Below, piece after piece: positions 42,612-51,612 of a stretch of 53,331 nucleotides of DNA (positions within the stretch are counted from its first letter, which is position 1; every line of letters starts with the position of its first letter). A program made the translations under genes and the position numbers. The notes below the pieces were generated by a model. That model was given only the letters and a program-made list of their open reading frames with translations. It had not been told where the DNA came from and searched no databases. The DNA is from Neolewinella agarilytica (GTDB taxonomy: Bacteria > Bacteroidota > Bacteroidia > Chitinophagales > Saprospiraceae), in the NCBI RefSeq assembly GCF_900110645.1, contig NZ_FOFB01000036.1, forward strand, positions 1 through 53,331. Direction: 5' to 3'.

Positions 42612-44435
42612 CTCCGTCCAGAACCAGGCCTTCCGCGCTTTACGGGCTTTCCCGTTGGGCTTTTCATCCACGGAAAGAAGCAGGGTCGGGCTGGAGGCCG
42701 CCTGAAAGCGGCCCGTTTTCTCCTGTCCCAATTGCCGGAAGGTTACCTCATAGAATTCTCCGATTTTCAGCTCTGAGGTTAGTTTATCCCAATCTTTGGT
42801 GGAGGTTACCGGCTGCCCGTTGAGGCTTAGGATTTCGCTGTTTTCATCAAGTCCGGCAGCGTAGAGCGGGTTGTTTTCTGCAATACCGCCGCGGACGGAC
42901 ACCACCCCATCATTCTCCCGCAGGCGCAAGCCCATGAAGCCAACCGAGTCTGGTTCTGCCTGCGTCAGTTGCAGGCCGTAGTTGTCCAGCAAAGCGCCGA
43001 TGTCGGGTAATTCGCTGCGGTAGACATGATCGGCAAACCAATCTTCCGCCCACTGCTGATCGCCAACGACATCGCCGAGGGCCAGTTGCAGATCACGGAT
43101 GTGATAGGGGATTTCAGTTTTACCGTAGCGCTTCCAGATTAGCTTCATTACCTCATCCAGGTTGTGGCCCCGTTCGCGCAGGGTCAGGTCGAGGGCCAGG
43201 GCAACCGTGGCTCCGTAGGGATAGTAGCTCACGAAAGTATTCGAGAAATTATCCGGATCATTTGCCGTAGCAGCATCCACAAAGGGTGCCTGCTGGCTCA
43301 TTTCCACGGGGCTCCGGTAGCCTCTTCCCGGGCGCAGCAACACATAGTTGAGTTGGCCGGTCAGGCCCCTGGCGTAGTCTTCCAGGCTCAACACCCCGGC
43401 GCGGACCAGTGAAAGATCATCGTAGTAACTCGTAAATCCTTCGGCGAACCAAAGCTCCCCACTCATATTAGCGTGGTCAAAACTGAAGGGTTCCAGGCTG
43501 GCCGGCCGGATGCGTTCTACGTTCCAGCAATGGAAAAACTCGTGGCTGACGGTACCGATGAGTCGGCTCGCAAATTTTTCCAGCCCAACGGGCGCTGAGC
43601 AGATAGTGGAATTGCGATGCTCCATACCATCGCCTCCGATCCAGGGATTATAGCTGCACAGGAAGGTGTACTTGCCGTAGTCGAAGTCCGGCAGTTCGCC
43701 GTATACCTTTTGCTGGGCGAGCACGATGTCTTTCGTCCAGGCCAGATAGTCATCGAATTCTTCCTGGCTTCCTTCGTGCATCATGGCCACTTCGATGGTT
43801 TGCTGCTTACCGTCGGGGTTTTCTACCCTGAAGTCGCCGCGCATAATGTCGCCAACGATGGTGGGCGAGTCGAAGAAATAATAGTAGTTCGGCGCTGCGA
43901 AGCGGCGCTGACCGAGGTCTACCAGCTGAGTAGCTACTTCCCAGCCGGGCCGCTGCCCCGCTTTGATTTGCAGCATGACCGGCCGGTCATTGAGTTGCTC
44001 ACCGTACAGGAAGCTCGCCGGCATATTGAGGTGCAGCTTACGATCGTCAATACCGGAATAAGTGCCGTCTCCACCATTAGCGAAGAGCGTGTACTCCAGC
44101 CGTACGAAACCGTCGTGGCCAGTGATGGCCCATTCCGTCAGGTCTTCCTGACTGAGATCCAACACGGAGCCTTCGGAATCAAAAGCAGAGAGCTTATAAA
44201 CGTTCTTGGCAAAGTTGTGCACTGCATAGCGCCCGGGGCTGGACTGCGGCATCTTAACCGTAAACACTCCCGGCTTTACGGCCGGGAACTCGACCGTGAT
44301 ACGGAGTTCATGCTGCTGCACATTGCTTAGATCGAGGGTGTACGTGATGGTTCCCGGGTGATCAGCGACCCAGTCGAGCTGGGCAGTGAGCGTCGTCAGG
44401 CATAAGCAAAAGAAAAGGGCGAAAAGAAGGCGCAT
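42609..44435 (-). CDS. M61 family metallopeptidase with PDZ domain
   Basis: The 608-residue product has a signal peptide (ends TLTAQ, residue 19), a beta-rich N-domain, the zinc motif H298-E-F-F-H302 (GTVSHEFFHCWNVERIRP), a downstream Glu in LWFAEGFTSYYDDL, and a C-terminal PDZ (GLRLRENDGVVSVRGGIAENNPLYAAGLDENSEILSLNG). This is the standard M61 layout, glycyl aminopeptidase-like. It is exported and probably degrades peptides in the envelope or medium. Confidence 0.94.
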   Translation of the reverse strand: MRLLFALFFCLCLTTLTAQLDWVADHPGTITYTLDLSNVQQHELRITVEFPAVKPGVFTVKMPQSSPGRYAVHNFAKNVYKLSAFDSEGSVLDLSQEDLTEWAITGHDGFVRLEYTLFANGGDGTYSGIDDRKLHLNMPASFLYGEQLNDRPVMLQIKAGQRPGWEVATQLVDLGQRRFAAPNYYYFFDSPTIVGDIMRGDFRVENPDGKQQTIEVAMMHEGSQEEFDDYLAWTKDIVLAQQKVYGELPDFDYGKYTFLCSYNPWIGGDGMEHRNSTICSAPVGLEKFASRLIGTVSHEFFHCWNVERIRPASLEPFSFDHANMSGELWFAEGFTSYYDDLSLVRAGVLSLEDYARGLTGQLNYVLLRPGRGYRSPVEMSQQAPFVDAATANDPDNFSNTFVSYYPYGATVALALDLTLRERGHNLDEVMKLIWKRYGKTEIPYHIRDLQLALGDVVGDQQWAEDWFADHVYRSELPDIGALLDNYGLQLTQAEPDSVGFMGLRLRENDGVVSVRGGIAENNPLYAAGLDENSEILSLNGQPVTSTKDWDKLTSELKIGEFYEVTFRQLGQEKTGRFQAASSPTLLLSVDEKPNGKARKARKAWFWTE

Positions 44436-44543
44436 AAGGGCAATGGATTGATCAGGAAAGCGAAGGTAAGCAATGAGGGGAAGTCACTCTGCTCTGCCTT
44501 CCAACCATCATTGGACCTGCGTATGCGCCGCCTTATATGCTGA

Positions 44544-44867
44544 TCAATTACAAAGCTCTGCCTCCAGGTCAGCCTTAGCCTCATCCACTGCCTCTCGCCA
44601 ACTGGCGGTATAGAGCACGGTACAATTTTCGTAAGCCCTGATGGCATCCAGCCACGCCAGGCCAGAATCTTTGTAAGCTGCGCAGTTGGCGGGCGTGGGG
44701 TCATTGGAGTAGGCCGATGCAGCCTCCTGCCACGCCGTCAGAGCCGGGTTAACCTCGTCATTAAACAAGGCAGCATTACACCCATCCGGGTTGACCACAT
44801 TTTTAACGCATCCGGAGCTTAAAGTGAAAAGGAGGGCAGTAGCACAAAAGAGGAATACATTTTTCAT
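44544..44867 (-). CDS. Small cysteine-rich lipoprotein
   Basis: The 107-residue product has a lipoprotein signal (LSSGC, Cys20) and a helical mature part with cysteines at NPDGCNAALF, PANCAAYKD, YENCTVLY and the C-terminal ELCN, likely forming two disulfides. The pattern is seen in small Bacteroidota lipoproteins of unknown role. It lies between M61 and the subtilase gene, on the same strand. Confidence 0.7.
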   Translation of the reverse strand: MKNVFLFCATALLFTLSSGCVKNVVNPDGCNAALFNDEVNPALTAWQEAASAYSNDPTPANCAAYKDSGLAWLDAIRAYENCTVLYTASWREAVDEAKADLEAELCN

Positions 44868-44948
44868 TCGGTATATGGGTTTGTTTGCCCCTTTATACCA
44901 ACGAAAAGAGAAGCGTTACAGGCTCCATCCGATTTTTTTGCCCCCTCT

Positions 44949-47255
44949 TTACAAAGTATTCAATGGCCGCAACCAGGGTTCGCGGGCGCCCATGCTCACC
45001 ATTTTTTGCTTAGCGCTATCAGCGGCAGCACGGGTGGCATAAGGGCCTGCGAGAATCTTAAAGGCCGTTCGCCCGTTGATGCTGCTGATGTTAACCAACA
45101 CTGGCAGCTGGTATTTACGCTCCAGGTTTTCTACTTCCTTAAGCACATTGGCAAATTCGTTATTCACCGAAATTTGCAGCCCGAAACCGCTACGTGCCTG
45201 TCCCTGAACACTGAAACGGAAAAGATTCGTGCCGGTGACGGAGGGAGCAGAAGGCGGCGCTGGCGCAGGTGCTGTGGGAGTTGAAGGTGCCGTGGGAGTT
45301 GTCGGTTGAGTGACCACCGGCGGAGTTGGAGTGGGAACGGTTGGCGTTGTTGGCGCAGTTGGCTGTGTGGGTTGTGTCACCGTACTTCCGGTGCCTTTCA
45401 GGCGCAGGGCTTCCGTGACCGCCCGTTCGGCGTTAACGCGGCCGTAGCCATATTTGGTGGAGTAGCCGGAGGAGTCATAGTCCCAACGATTACCGATTTT
45501 ATCAGCCGTGCTTTCCAGAATTTGCTTTACCTGAACGCTGGTGAGATTGGGATTGGCGGACAGGATAAGCGCACAAATACCGGCAACCAGCGGAGTGGCC
45601 GAGCTCGTCCCCCCAAAATGCTTATAATACGGCCCGCGATCAATGCCATCCACATAGTATCGCTTGTTGACGGGCATGCCGGCATTTCCCTGGTCCCAGC
45701 TGGCGCGGGCGGCCAGAATCGGCCAGCCACCGTCAGAAGGTGCGACGACGCTCAGTCCCCGCCCCCGGTTACTGTAATTAGCGTGAGTGTCGGAGCTGGT
45801 ACTGGCCCCTACGGCAATGACGCCCGGAATGTTGGCGTAGTAATTGATGTATTCCCGCCCTTCGTTGCCTGCGGCGAAGACCACCACACAGCCCTTACCG
45901 TTACGGCCGCTGGTGAGTGCTTTTCGGATAGAACGTTCGTGCTCTGCGCCCGGGCGGTAGCGCGGGTCGATGGTTCCCCAGCTGCAGGAAATAACGTCTG
46001 CCTTGTTGCGGATACAGTGGGTAAACATCCGCTCGGTGAGAAATTTAGAGAAGGTTAAGCCGTGCAGGGGCATCAGCCTCGCCAGGGGTGCGGCACCTAC
46101 CAGACCGCTGCCATTGGCGGCGGCAACGGCCACACTTGCGCAGGGGGTGGCGTGATCACCGAAACGGGAGCCCGTTGGCAGGGTACTGCCACCACTACTA
46201 ATGCTTAGCGGTGCTACGGACTTGCCGCGCAGGTCCGGATGGTTGAGATCAAACCCATTATCGATCACCGCAACGATGATGTTGGAGGAGCCAAGATTGC
46301 CCAGTTTTCGCCAGGCACCCTGAACCCGGGCATCAGCCCCGACTTTCAGCGGAAAATTGGGCACATCCGCAACGCGGCCATCATTCTGCAGGTGCCATTG
46401 GTGGCCCAGGAGTCCGTCCCGGGGCGCAACGAAGTATTGATCCAGGGGCACGTCCAGGTCAGGATAAGCCTTCCGTATCATACTCAGTTTCGTCAGCGCC
46501 GCAGATACCTTGAGTGGGTTGGGGCTGTTGGCGGTTACCTTACAGACTACGACGCCATCTTCGCGATCTTCCAGGATGTCGAGTGCGAAGGCATCGAAGA
46601 TGACCTGTCGTTCGTCCATCCCAACCCCTTCGGCCATTTCTACGTAAAGAACACCGGTGGCCACCACCGGGCGGTTGTCTCCTTCCGCAAAGTAAACGTG
46701 GGTCCCGACCTCTACATCATCGTGGGCCCGGGCCCGGTCCAGCGCCTCGTCAACGTTTTCATTCGGATCAAGCGTAACGACCTCAAAGCCCCCCAAATCC
46801 GGGATCACTTTGCTTTCTACCGCCTCCATATCAGTCCCCTCTACTTTCTTCTTCAGGCCAACTAATTTAGTGGACTTGGTAAGCATCAGGTTACCGTTCT
46901 CTGAGGGGATATTAATCTGGGACATGGGAGGAGTGTAGTCTTGTGGTTCAGTAGTCTTGTTGGCTGCCGCAACCTGGAAGTGCGGTTTTAACTCAGCAGG
47001 CTTACGGCGGGTAAGATAGGGCTTTGAGACAAAACGCGTTTTTGGTAATATGAGCCTTTCCCTGTCTGCCGCTTCTGATCTCACATTAGCCCGGGGATAA
47101 CGTACAGCATTTCTGTAATCAAACAGATTTTCCTGCCGGCTTACTTGCAACAGGCTTTTACCCAACAGTGATTTTTGCCGCTGGACTGGTCGCACGATTC
47201 GATTACGCACCAATGGCTTTTTCTGCCAATCTATCCGCACCAGTCTTTTTTTCAT
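44949..47255 (-). CDS. S8 subtilisin-like protease fused to a SPOR domain
   Basis: The start at 47255 (MKKRLVRIDWQKK) is preferred over 47282. The 768-residue product has an unusual, basic N-terminal 80 residues without a signal peptide, a pro-region-like domain, then S8 with D332 (VAVIDNGFD), H368 (GDHATPCA), Asn in FAAGNEG and S551 (GGTSSATP). A Pro/Thr linker (about residues 650-690) and a SPOR domain (FRFSVQGQ...FKILAGPYATRAAADSAKQKM) follow. SPOR domains bind denuded peptidoglycan, so the protease may work at the cell wall, which fits badly with the missing signal. Catalytic residues are all present. Confidence 0.9.
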   Translation of the reverse strand: MKKRLVRIDWQKKPLVRNRIVRPVQRQKSLLGKSLLQVSRQENLFDYRNAVRYPRANVRSEAADRERLILPKTRFVSKPYLTRRKPAELKPHFQVAAANKTTEPQDYTPPMSQINIPSENGNLMLTKSTKLVGLKKKVEGTDMEAVESKVIPDLGGFEVVTLDPNENVDEALDRARAHDDVEVGTHVYFAEGDNRPVVATGVLYVEMAEGVGMDERQVIFDAFALDILEDREDGVVVCKVTANSPNPLKVSAALTKLSMIRKAYPDLDVPLDQYFVAPRDGLLGHQWHLQNDGRVADVPNFPLKVGADARVQGAWRKLGNLGSSNIIVAVIDNGFDLNHPDLRGKSVAPLSISSGGSTLPTGSRFGDHATPCASVAVAAANGSGLVGAAPLARLMPLHGLTFSKFLTERMFTHCIRNKADVISCSWGTIDPRYRPGAEHERSIRKALTSGRNGKGCVVVFAAGNEGREYINYYANIPGVIAVGASTSSDTHANYSNRGRGLSVVAPSDGGWPILAARASWDQGNAGMPVNKRYYVDGIDRGPYYKHFGGTSSATPLVAGICALILSANPNLTSVQVKQILESTADKIGNRWDYDSSGYSTKYGYGRVNAERAVTEALRLKGTGSTVTQPTQPTAPTTPTVPTPTPPVVTQPTTPTAPSTPTAPAPAPPSAPSVTGTNLFRFSVQGQARSGFGLQISVNNEFANVLKEVENLERKYQLPVLVNISSINGRTAFKILAGPYATRAAADSAKQKMVSMGAREPWLRPLNTL

Positions 47256-47372
47256 TAGGGTATTGTTTTGCGTGCTTATCAAGGATAGGCCACGCTGAAT
47301 CGAGGCATAAGATACTGCGTGCGGCCTTTTCTCAGCGGATACACCAGGGCAAAAGATACAGCGGATGAGCCG

Positions 47373-47741
47373 TCAGCCTTTCGTTTCAGCCAGTTCTTTT
47401 CCCGGATTAATGGCCCACCAAAACCAACCGAGCCCCAAGGCATAAAAGAGATAATCCCGTTGATCGTACACAAAGGCAGGTTGCCAAAGCGGCAGGAGTT
47501 CCTCCGCTGCCAGTGCAAGCGCCAGGCCGGCAACGACGGTTTCCAATCCACTCATCCGCCGACGCCCAAAAAACCACCAGCGCTCCTGCAGGAATAAACC
47601 CAGCATAATGGGCAGAAAAAGCAGTGGGTCCAGGTAGGCGTCTGCTAAAGCCAGTCGAATGCCAAAGCCATATTGCAGCATCTGATGGGCGGCAAAGACC
47701 AACGCCGGCCCCCACCAGGTGTATTTGCCCAGCACCCTCAT
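47373..47741 (-). CDS. Small multi-spanning membrane protein
   Basis: The start at 47741 (MRVLGKYTWWGPALVF) overlaps the stop of the upstream gene (TGATG). The 122-residue product has four membrane helices and DAYLDPLLFLPIMLGLFLQERWWFF, resembling small VanZ-like or so-called magnesium-citrate secondary transporter proteins of Bacteroidota. I would not assign a substrate. Confidence 0.65.
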   Translation of the reverse strand: MRVLGKYTWWGPALVFAAHQMLQYGFGIRLALADAYLDPLLFLPIMLGLFLQERWWFFGRRRMSGLETVVAGLALALAAEELLPLWQPAFVYDQRDYLFYALGLGWFWWAINPGKELAETKG

Positions 47742-48004
47742 CAGGCTACGGCCAGAAAAGCGAACATAAAGCCTAGAATAATGAGCGGAGAAAGTGCCAG
47801 AAGTACCAGTATACCAATTACCCGAACTAAAATCTTCACCCCACCCAACCACAGCGGATCATTGGGGTGAAAGGTGGCCAGATTATCCCACCATTCATAG
47901 GCGGCTACTGCTTTGGAGCTGAGTTCTTCGCTGGCGGAGGGGGACGGTTCAGTGGGTTTTTCGGAATCAGCGTTTTCGGGCTCTTTTTGGTTATTGGTTT
48001 CCAT
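47741..48004 (-). CDS. Small membrane protein with acidic N-terminus
   Basis: The 87-residue product has an acidic, Ser/Pro-rich, probably disordered N-terminus (METNNQKEPENADSEKPTEP) and one or two helices at the C-terminus (VKILVRVIGILVLLALSPLIILGFMFAFLAVA). It overlaps the next gene by one base. Function unknown. Confidence 0.68.
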   Translation of the reverse strand: METNNQKEPENADSEKPTEPSPSASEELSSKAVAAYEWWDNLATFHPNDPLWLGGVKILVRVIGILVLLALSPLIILGFMFAFLAVA

Positions 48005-48062
48005 CGTAAGAATTGAATGACTGGAGGTAAAATAGCGATTATGTGATTAGGAAACAATGGTT

Positions 48063-48126
48063 TGTAGCGTCGACTTCCGTCGACGAAAAGCTGCTCGCCA
48101 CGCCGACTGAAGTCGGCGGTACAAGC
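48063..48126. repeat. Palindromic element (GTAGCGTCGACTTCCGTCGACG type)
   Basis: Two hairpins in a row: GTCGACTTCCGTCGAC and CGCCGACTGAAGTCGGCG, flanked by GTAGC...GGTACAAGC. It lies between two minus-strand genes. It resembles the 6022-6118 element in its GTAGCG/CTTGTA ends. Confidence 0.7.
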
Positions 48127-48130
48127 AGCC

Positions 48131-50488
48131 TCACTCCACCACCAACTCATCCAAATAAATTCGAGCCCGGCTCCCAGCTTTATGATGGCCAGCGGGGATG
48201 GAGTTGAAAGTCTTCAGTTTCACCCGCAGACGCGTAACCTCCGCTGCTGGAAAATCAATTTGGCTTGAGACTTTGTTTCGCCCCTGGAGCGCAGCCGCAG
48301 CGGCTTGATCCAAGCTTGCCAGAGAACTAAACTTTGCACCTGCGGCAGCGCCTAAAACTTCGACCTCCACTAGCGGATAAATACCAGAAATGGTGTAGCG
48401 CAGCGTCGAAAATTGTAGCGAGCTCACCTCCGTTGGTTCATCAAACTGCAGCGTTAAGGTAACCTCATTTGCCGGAAACTTATGCCAATTCGTATCCACC
48501 GGCGTCAGGCGGGCATACTGAAGATTGCTCAGCTTGGGCAAAGCCTTTCCTTCAGCATCTGCAACTGCCATGCCGGCCGCTTTATGAATGGGCAAATCAA
48601 GACTGGCCGTATAGCCCACCGGTTCGCCGTTAATGAAAGATTGCGCCCGGACGATTCCTTCAGGACCAATCCGAAAGGGCATGGTGTACGGAGCAGACGA
48701 GGTGTCCGGCACACTCCCGTCCAGGGTGTAATGGACGTCCAGCCCATTGGCTTCCGTTTCCAATCGCACCTCAATACCATCCCCCACCCCAACATGATGT
48801 ATCCACGGAGTGAAGGCACTGCCGGCATAACGAATCCCCTGCCCATCAAGGCGTTCATTGGCGTGTAAAAGACGTTGAATGAAGTCGTCCCAATTCTTCC
48901 GTTCCGGGCTTGTCCAGGCATTTTCCGCAACGGCAAATAAGCGCGGGTAGGTCATGTAGGTGTACTTGCCCCAGTCGCTGATGGACTCCGTCCACATGTT
49001 CGCCTGAATTCCCTTGATCATGGCGGCTTGTTCCGGCGTGAAGCCCTCGGGGATAACCTCGTAGTTGTAAACAGTAGACAGATGGGCTTTGGAGTAGCCG
49101 AGGTTCGGCTCCATATCATCATGCCCTTGTTTCAAATCGAGATAAGTGTATTTGCTCGGCGTCATGATGACCTCGTGACCTGCCTTCGCTGAGGCAATGC
49201 CCCCTTCTTCGCCCCGCCACGACATTACAACGGCGTTGGGGGCCAGACCGCCTTCCAAAATCTCATCCCAACCGATCATCTTTTTGCCCCGGGCGTTGAT
49301 GATTTTCTCCATTCGGCGGATGAAATAACTCTGTAATTCTTCTTCCGTTTTCAGGCCCTGCTCCTGCATCATCCGCTGGGCGTCAGGATCAATTTTCCAT
49401 TGCTCCTTATTGCATTCATCACCGCCGATGTGGAGGTAGTCATAAGGAAAAAGGTCCATCACTTCATTGAGTACCGCTTCGGCGAAAGCGTAGGTTTCTT
49501 TCTTACCGGGGTTAATGGTGTTGTATCGAAAAACACCACCGGTGGCCACCGCGGGAAGCGCCTTCACGCAGCCGATTTCGGGGTAGGCAGCCACGGCGGC
49601 CTGGGCGTGACCGGGCATATCAATTTCCGGAATAACTTCAATGTACCTGGCCTTGGCGTAGGCGACGACCTCGCGGACTTCATCCTGGGTATAGAAGCCG
49701 CCGTAGGTCGGCTTTTCGTCAGGCTGCAGCGGGGCGCGGCCCCACCAGTCGGAGATATTTTCATCAGTATTCGTTCGGTCAGCGCGCCAGGCGCCGACGC
49801 TGGTCAGTTTTGGGTAACTCTTGATCTCGATTCGCCATCCCTGATCGTCAGTCAGGTGCCAATGGAAGCGGTTCATCTTTAGTTCGGCGATGTTGTCGAT
49901 CACCTGCTTGACTTCTTCGACGGTGAAGAAATGACGGGAGACATCGAGCATATAGCCGCGCCAGCCGAAGTTGGGCGCGTCTTTGATGGCGACGGGGGGG
50001 AGGGCGAGGGCGGGTGCCGGGTGCGGGGTGCCAGATGCGGGGTGCGAGGTGACGGGTGCCGGGTGCGGGGTGCCAGATGCGGGGTGCGGGAGTAGTTGAT
50101 GTAACGTTTGAATGGCGTAGAAGAAGCCGGCATTATCGGCAGCCTTTATCTCCACCTCTTCAGGCTTGACGTCAAGAAGGTAGCCTTCTGGTGGTAAGCT
50201 GCTATCGGTCGTTAGCCGGAATTTCGTATCCCCCTTTACCATTACGCCGGGCCGTCGGCCAGTGATGTCGTTGACCTGGTCCAGAAAAGAGACCAGCAGG
50301 CTACCCTGGGTTTCATTTTCAACGCTGATGACCAGGTCTTCAGCAATCGCGAAGTGGCCCTGGCCTTCGGTTTGCTCCAGGGGTTGTGGTATGATCAGCG
50401 TTTTCCCAACGAGGAGCTCACTTTTCGGGGCGCGGCCGCAGGTGCAGAGGAGGAAAATCAGGAGCAGGGGGAAGAAGAATCTGAGCAT
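48131..50488 (-). CDS. Beta-N-acetylhexosaminidase, GH20, lipoprotein
   Basis: The start at 50488 (MLRFFFPLLLIFLLCTC) gives a lipoprotein signal with Cys17 and a 785-residue product. An N-terminal GH20b-like domain (to about residue 130) is followed by the catalytic barrel with DVSRHFFTVEEV, HWHLTDDQGWRIEI and the acid pair D357-E358 (HIGGDECN). A chitobiase-type C-terminal region ends the protein. It removes terminal GlcNAc from chitooligosaccharides or glycans outside the cell or in the periplasm. A 28-residue insert (residues about 132-159; HPASGTPHPAPVTS) encoded by GGGTGCC heptamers sits between the two domains. Confidence 0.94.
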   Translation of the reverse strand: MLRFFFPLLLIFLLCTCGRAPKSELLVGKTLIIPQPLEQTEGQGHFAIAEDLVISVENETQGSLLVSFLDQVNDITGRRPGVMVKGDTKFRLTTDSSLPPEGYLLDVKPEEVEIKAADNAGFFYAIQTLHQLLPHPASGTPHPAPVTSHPASGTPHPAPALALPPVAIKDAPNFGWRGYMLDVSRHFFTVEEVKQVIDNIAELKMNRFHWHLTDDQGWRIEIKSYPKLTSVGAWRADRTNTDENISDWWGRAPLQPDEKPTYGGFYTQDEVREVVAYAKARYIEVIPEIDMPGHAQAAVAAYPEIGCVKALPAVATGGVFRYNTINPGKKETYAFAEAVLNEVMDLFPYDYLHIGGDECNKEQWKIDPDAQRMMQEQGLKTEEELQSYFIRRMEKIINARGKKMIGWDEILEGGLAPNAVVMSWRGEEGGIASAKAGHEVIMTPSKYTYLDLKQGHDDMEPNLGYSKAHLSTVYNYEVIPEGFTPEQAAMIKGIQANMWTESISDWGKYTYMTYPRLFAVAENAWTSPERKNWDDFIQRLLHANERLDGQGIRYAGSAFTPWIHHVGVGDGIEVRLETEANGLDVHYTLDGSVPDTSSAPYTMPFRIGPEGIVRAQSFINGEPVGYTASLDLPIHKAAGMAVADAEGKALPKLSNLQYARLTPVDTNWHKFPANEVTLTLQFDEPTEVSSLQFSTLRYTISGIYPLVEVEVLGAAAGAKFSSLASLDQAAAAALQGRNKVSSQIDFPAAEVTRLRVKLKTFNSIPAGHHKAGSRARIYLDELVVE
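50013..50095 (-). repeat. In-frame GGGTGCC heptamer array in GH20 gene
   Basis: Eleven tandem 7-mers of the type GGGTGCC/GGGTGCG/AGATGCG, with almost perfect period 7. On the coding strand they read as a repeating 21-base, seven-residue pattern HPAPVTS/HPASGTP, because three heptamers make seven codons. The unit has the same size and GC-type variation as the intergenic arrays, so the element seems able to insert or expand in coding DNA. Confidence 0.9.
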
Positions 50489-50530
50489 GGGCTCGAAGTT
50501 AAGGGTTCCGATTCTGTTCTTATGACACAT

Positions 50531-50936
50531 TTCAGGGCCGGAGGCCGGTCAACTGATCGGGGCGACGGCCCGGGGCGGGCTGGTGAAGTCTTCCGTACAC
50601 TGCGGCCTCCTCGATGGTGGCGCGCTCACTGTGCCGGACCTTACGGTTTTACACATCGATGAACTTTTGCGACTCCGTCAGCAAAAGATGCAGCCGATGA
50701 GAAAACCTGGCGAGGGCAATACCGCTGAAATAAAAAAACCAGCATCACTTCACCTCCGATGCATCGAGCCGGTGGCGGATGAGGGGAGCTCATCGGTTCT
50801 TTAGTTAAGAACTATGCTTTTTTATGCGTTTGTATCCACAATCTGAGATCACAGGATTTCAGAAATTTGAATAAGGTACGCTCTAAGCATCTGGAAGTCC
50901 GGAGACAAAATTCAAGAGTTACTTCCTCACAAAAAA
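50531..50936. other. Intergenic region, no recognised gene
   Basis: There is a 73-codon plus-strand frame (50583-50804) without recognisable features, and a GATGCATCGGAGGTGAAGTGATGC hairpin-like stretch on the minus strand near 50745. I see nothing else. The promoter of the GH20 gene should lie here. Confidence 0.4.
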
Positions 50937-50977
50937 GTCGTTTAATCATACTGCCTCTCAGCTTATGATTAAACGAC
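50931..50977 (-). terminator. Intrinsic terminator
   Basis: A 14-bp perfect stem, GTCGTTTAATCATA with TATGATTAAACGAC, is followed on the minus strand by TTTTTTG. It lies about 75 bases past the stop of the next gene. Confidence 0.85.
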
Positions 50978-51051
50978 GTGAAATTCCTGAGTCTTTCGCT
51001 GTAGCCACTTTTTCCCAACAACGGGATGGAAGCTTAATGCTCATCCTGTCT

Positions 51052-51387
51052 TTATTCCCCAAACGAAGCGAGATCATCTTTTTTTTCCTTTTTAGGAGGA
51101 TCATCTTCAATATCTGCGGGAACAACCTCGTCGGGGGGGTGATCTAATCTGCTTTGCTCAATGGCTGCTTTCAGGTCATCAAACAAGCGAGTAACCCGGA
51201 AGTCCGGAGAGATGAGAAAGTGTAGCATGCCAGCCATGACAACAAGTAGAAGCACCCATCCCACTAAACCTCCGTCTCCGGAGGTTGACTCAGCAGTTTT
51301 GCCAAGGTTTAGCCGGCGCAGGGTGTAGCCAATTCCTGCAATAAAGAGGATCAGGCCACCAACGATAAGTAATAGAAATTGAATCAT
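51052..51387 (-). CDS. Small two-helix membrane protein
   Basis: The start at 51387 (MIQFLLLIVGGLILFIAGIGYTLRRLN) is preferred, since the longer frame adds a Cys-rich stretch that does not look membrane-type. The 111-residue product has two membrane helices, then a soluble acidic tail (PPDEVVPADIEDDPPKKEKKDD). Function unknown; its own terminator follows. Confidence 0.68.
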   Translation of the reverse strand: MIQFLLLIVGGLILFIAGIGYTLRRLNLGKTAESTSGDGGLVGWVLLLVVMAGMLHFLISPDFRVTRLFDDLKAAIEQSRLDHPPDEVVPADIEDDPPKKEKKDDLASFGE

Positions 51388-51612
51388 GTTGAGTGAATTT
51401 TGCAATCTAAGTCCGGGAAATCCGGTATAGCAAAATTCCTCAGCGAGGCATTCTAAGTCAAGGATGTCGTACTTCATCGTGGGGACCTGAAGCAGCCTTT
51501 ATCTGCCCCGAAAGTTCCTGCTTTTCTGCCTGATAACCCTGCGACTGCACTCTTTCCCTTCGGTACGGACATAGAACGACCCTGACATTGGCAAAACGGG
51601 AAAAAGATACTC

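Noticed and set aside
50583..50804. 73-codon plus-strand frame
   Set aside because: No signal, motif or ribosome site; it lies in the upstream region of the GH20 gene, and evidence is too weak for a gene call.
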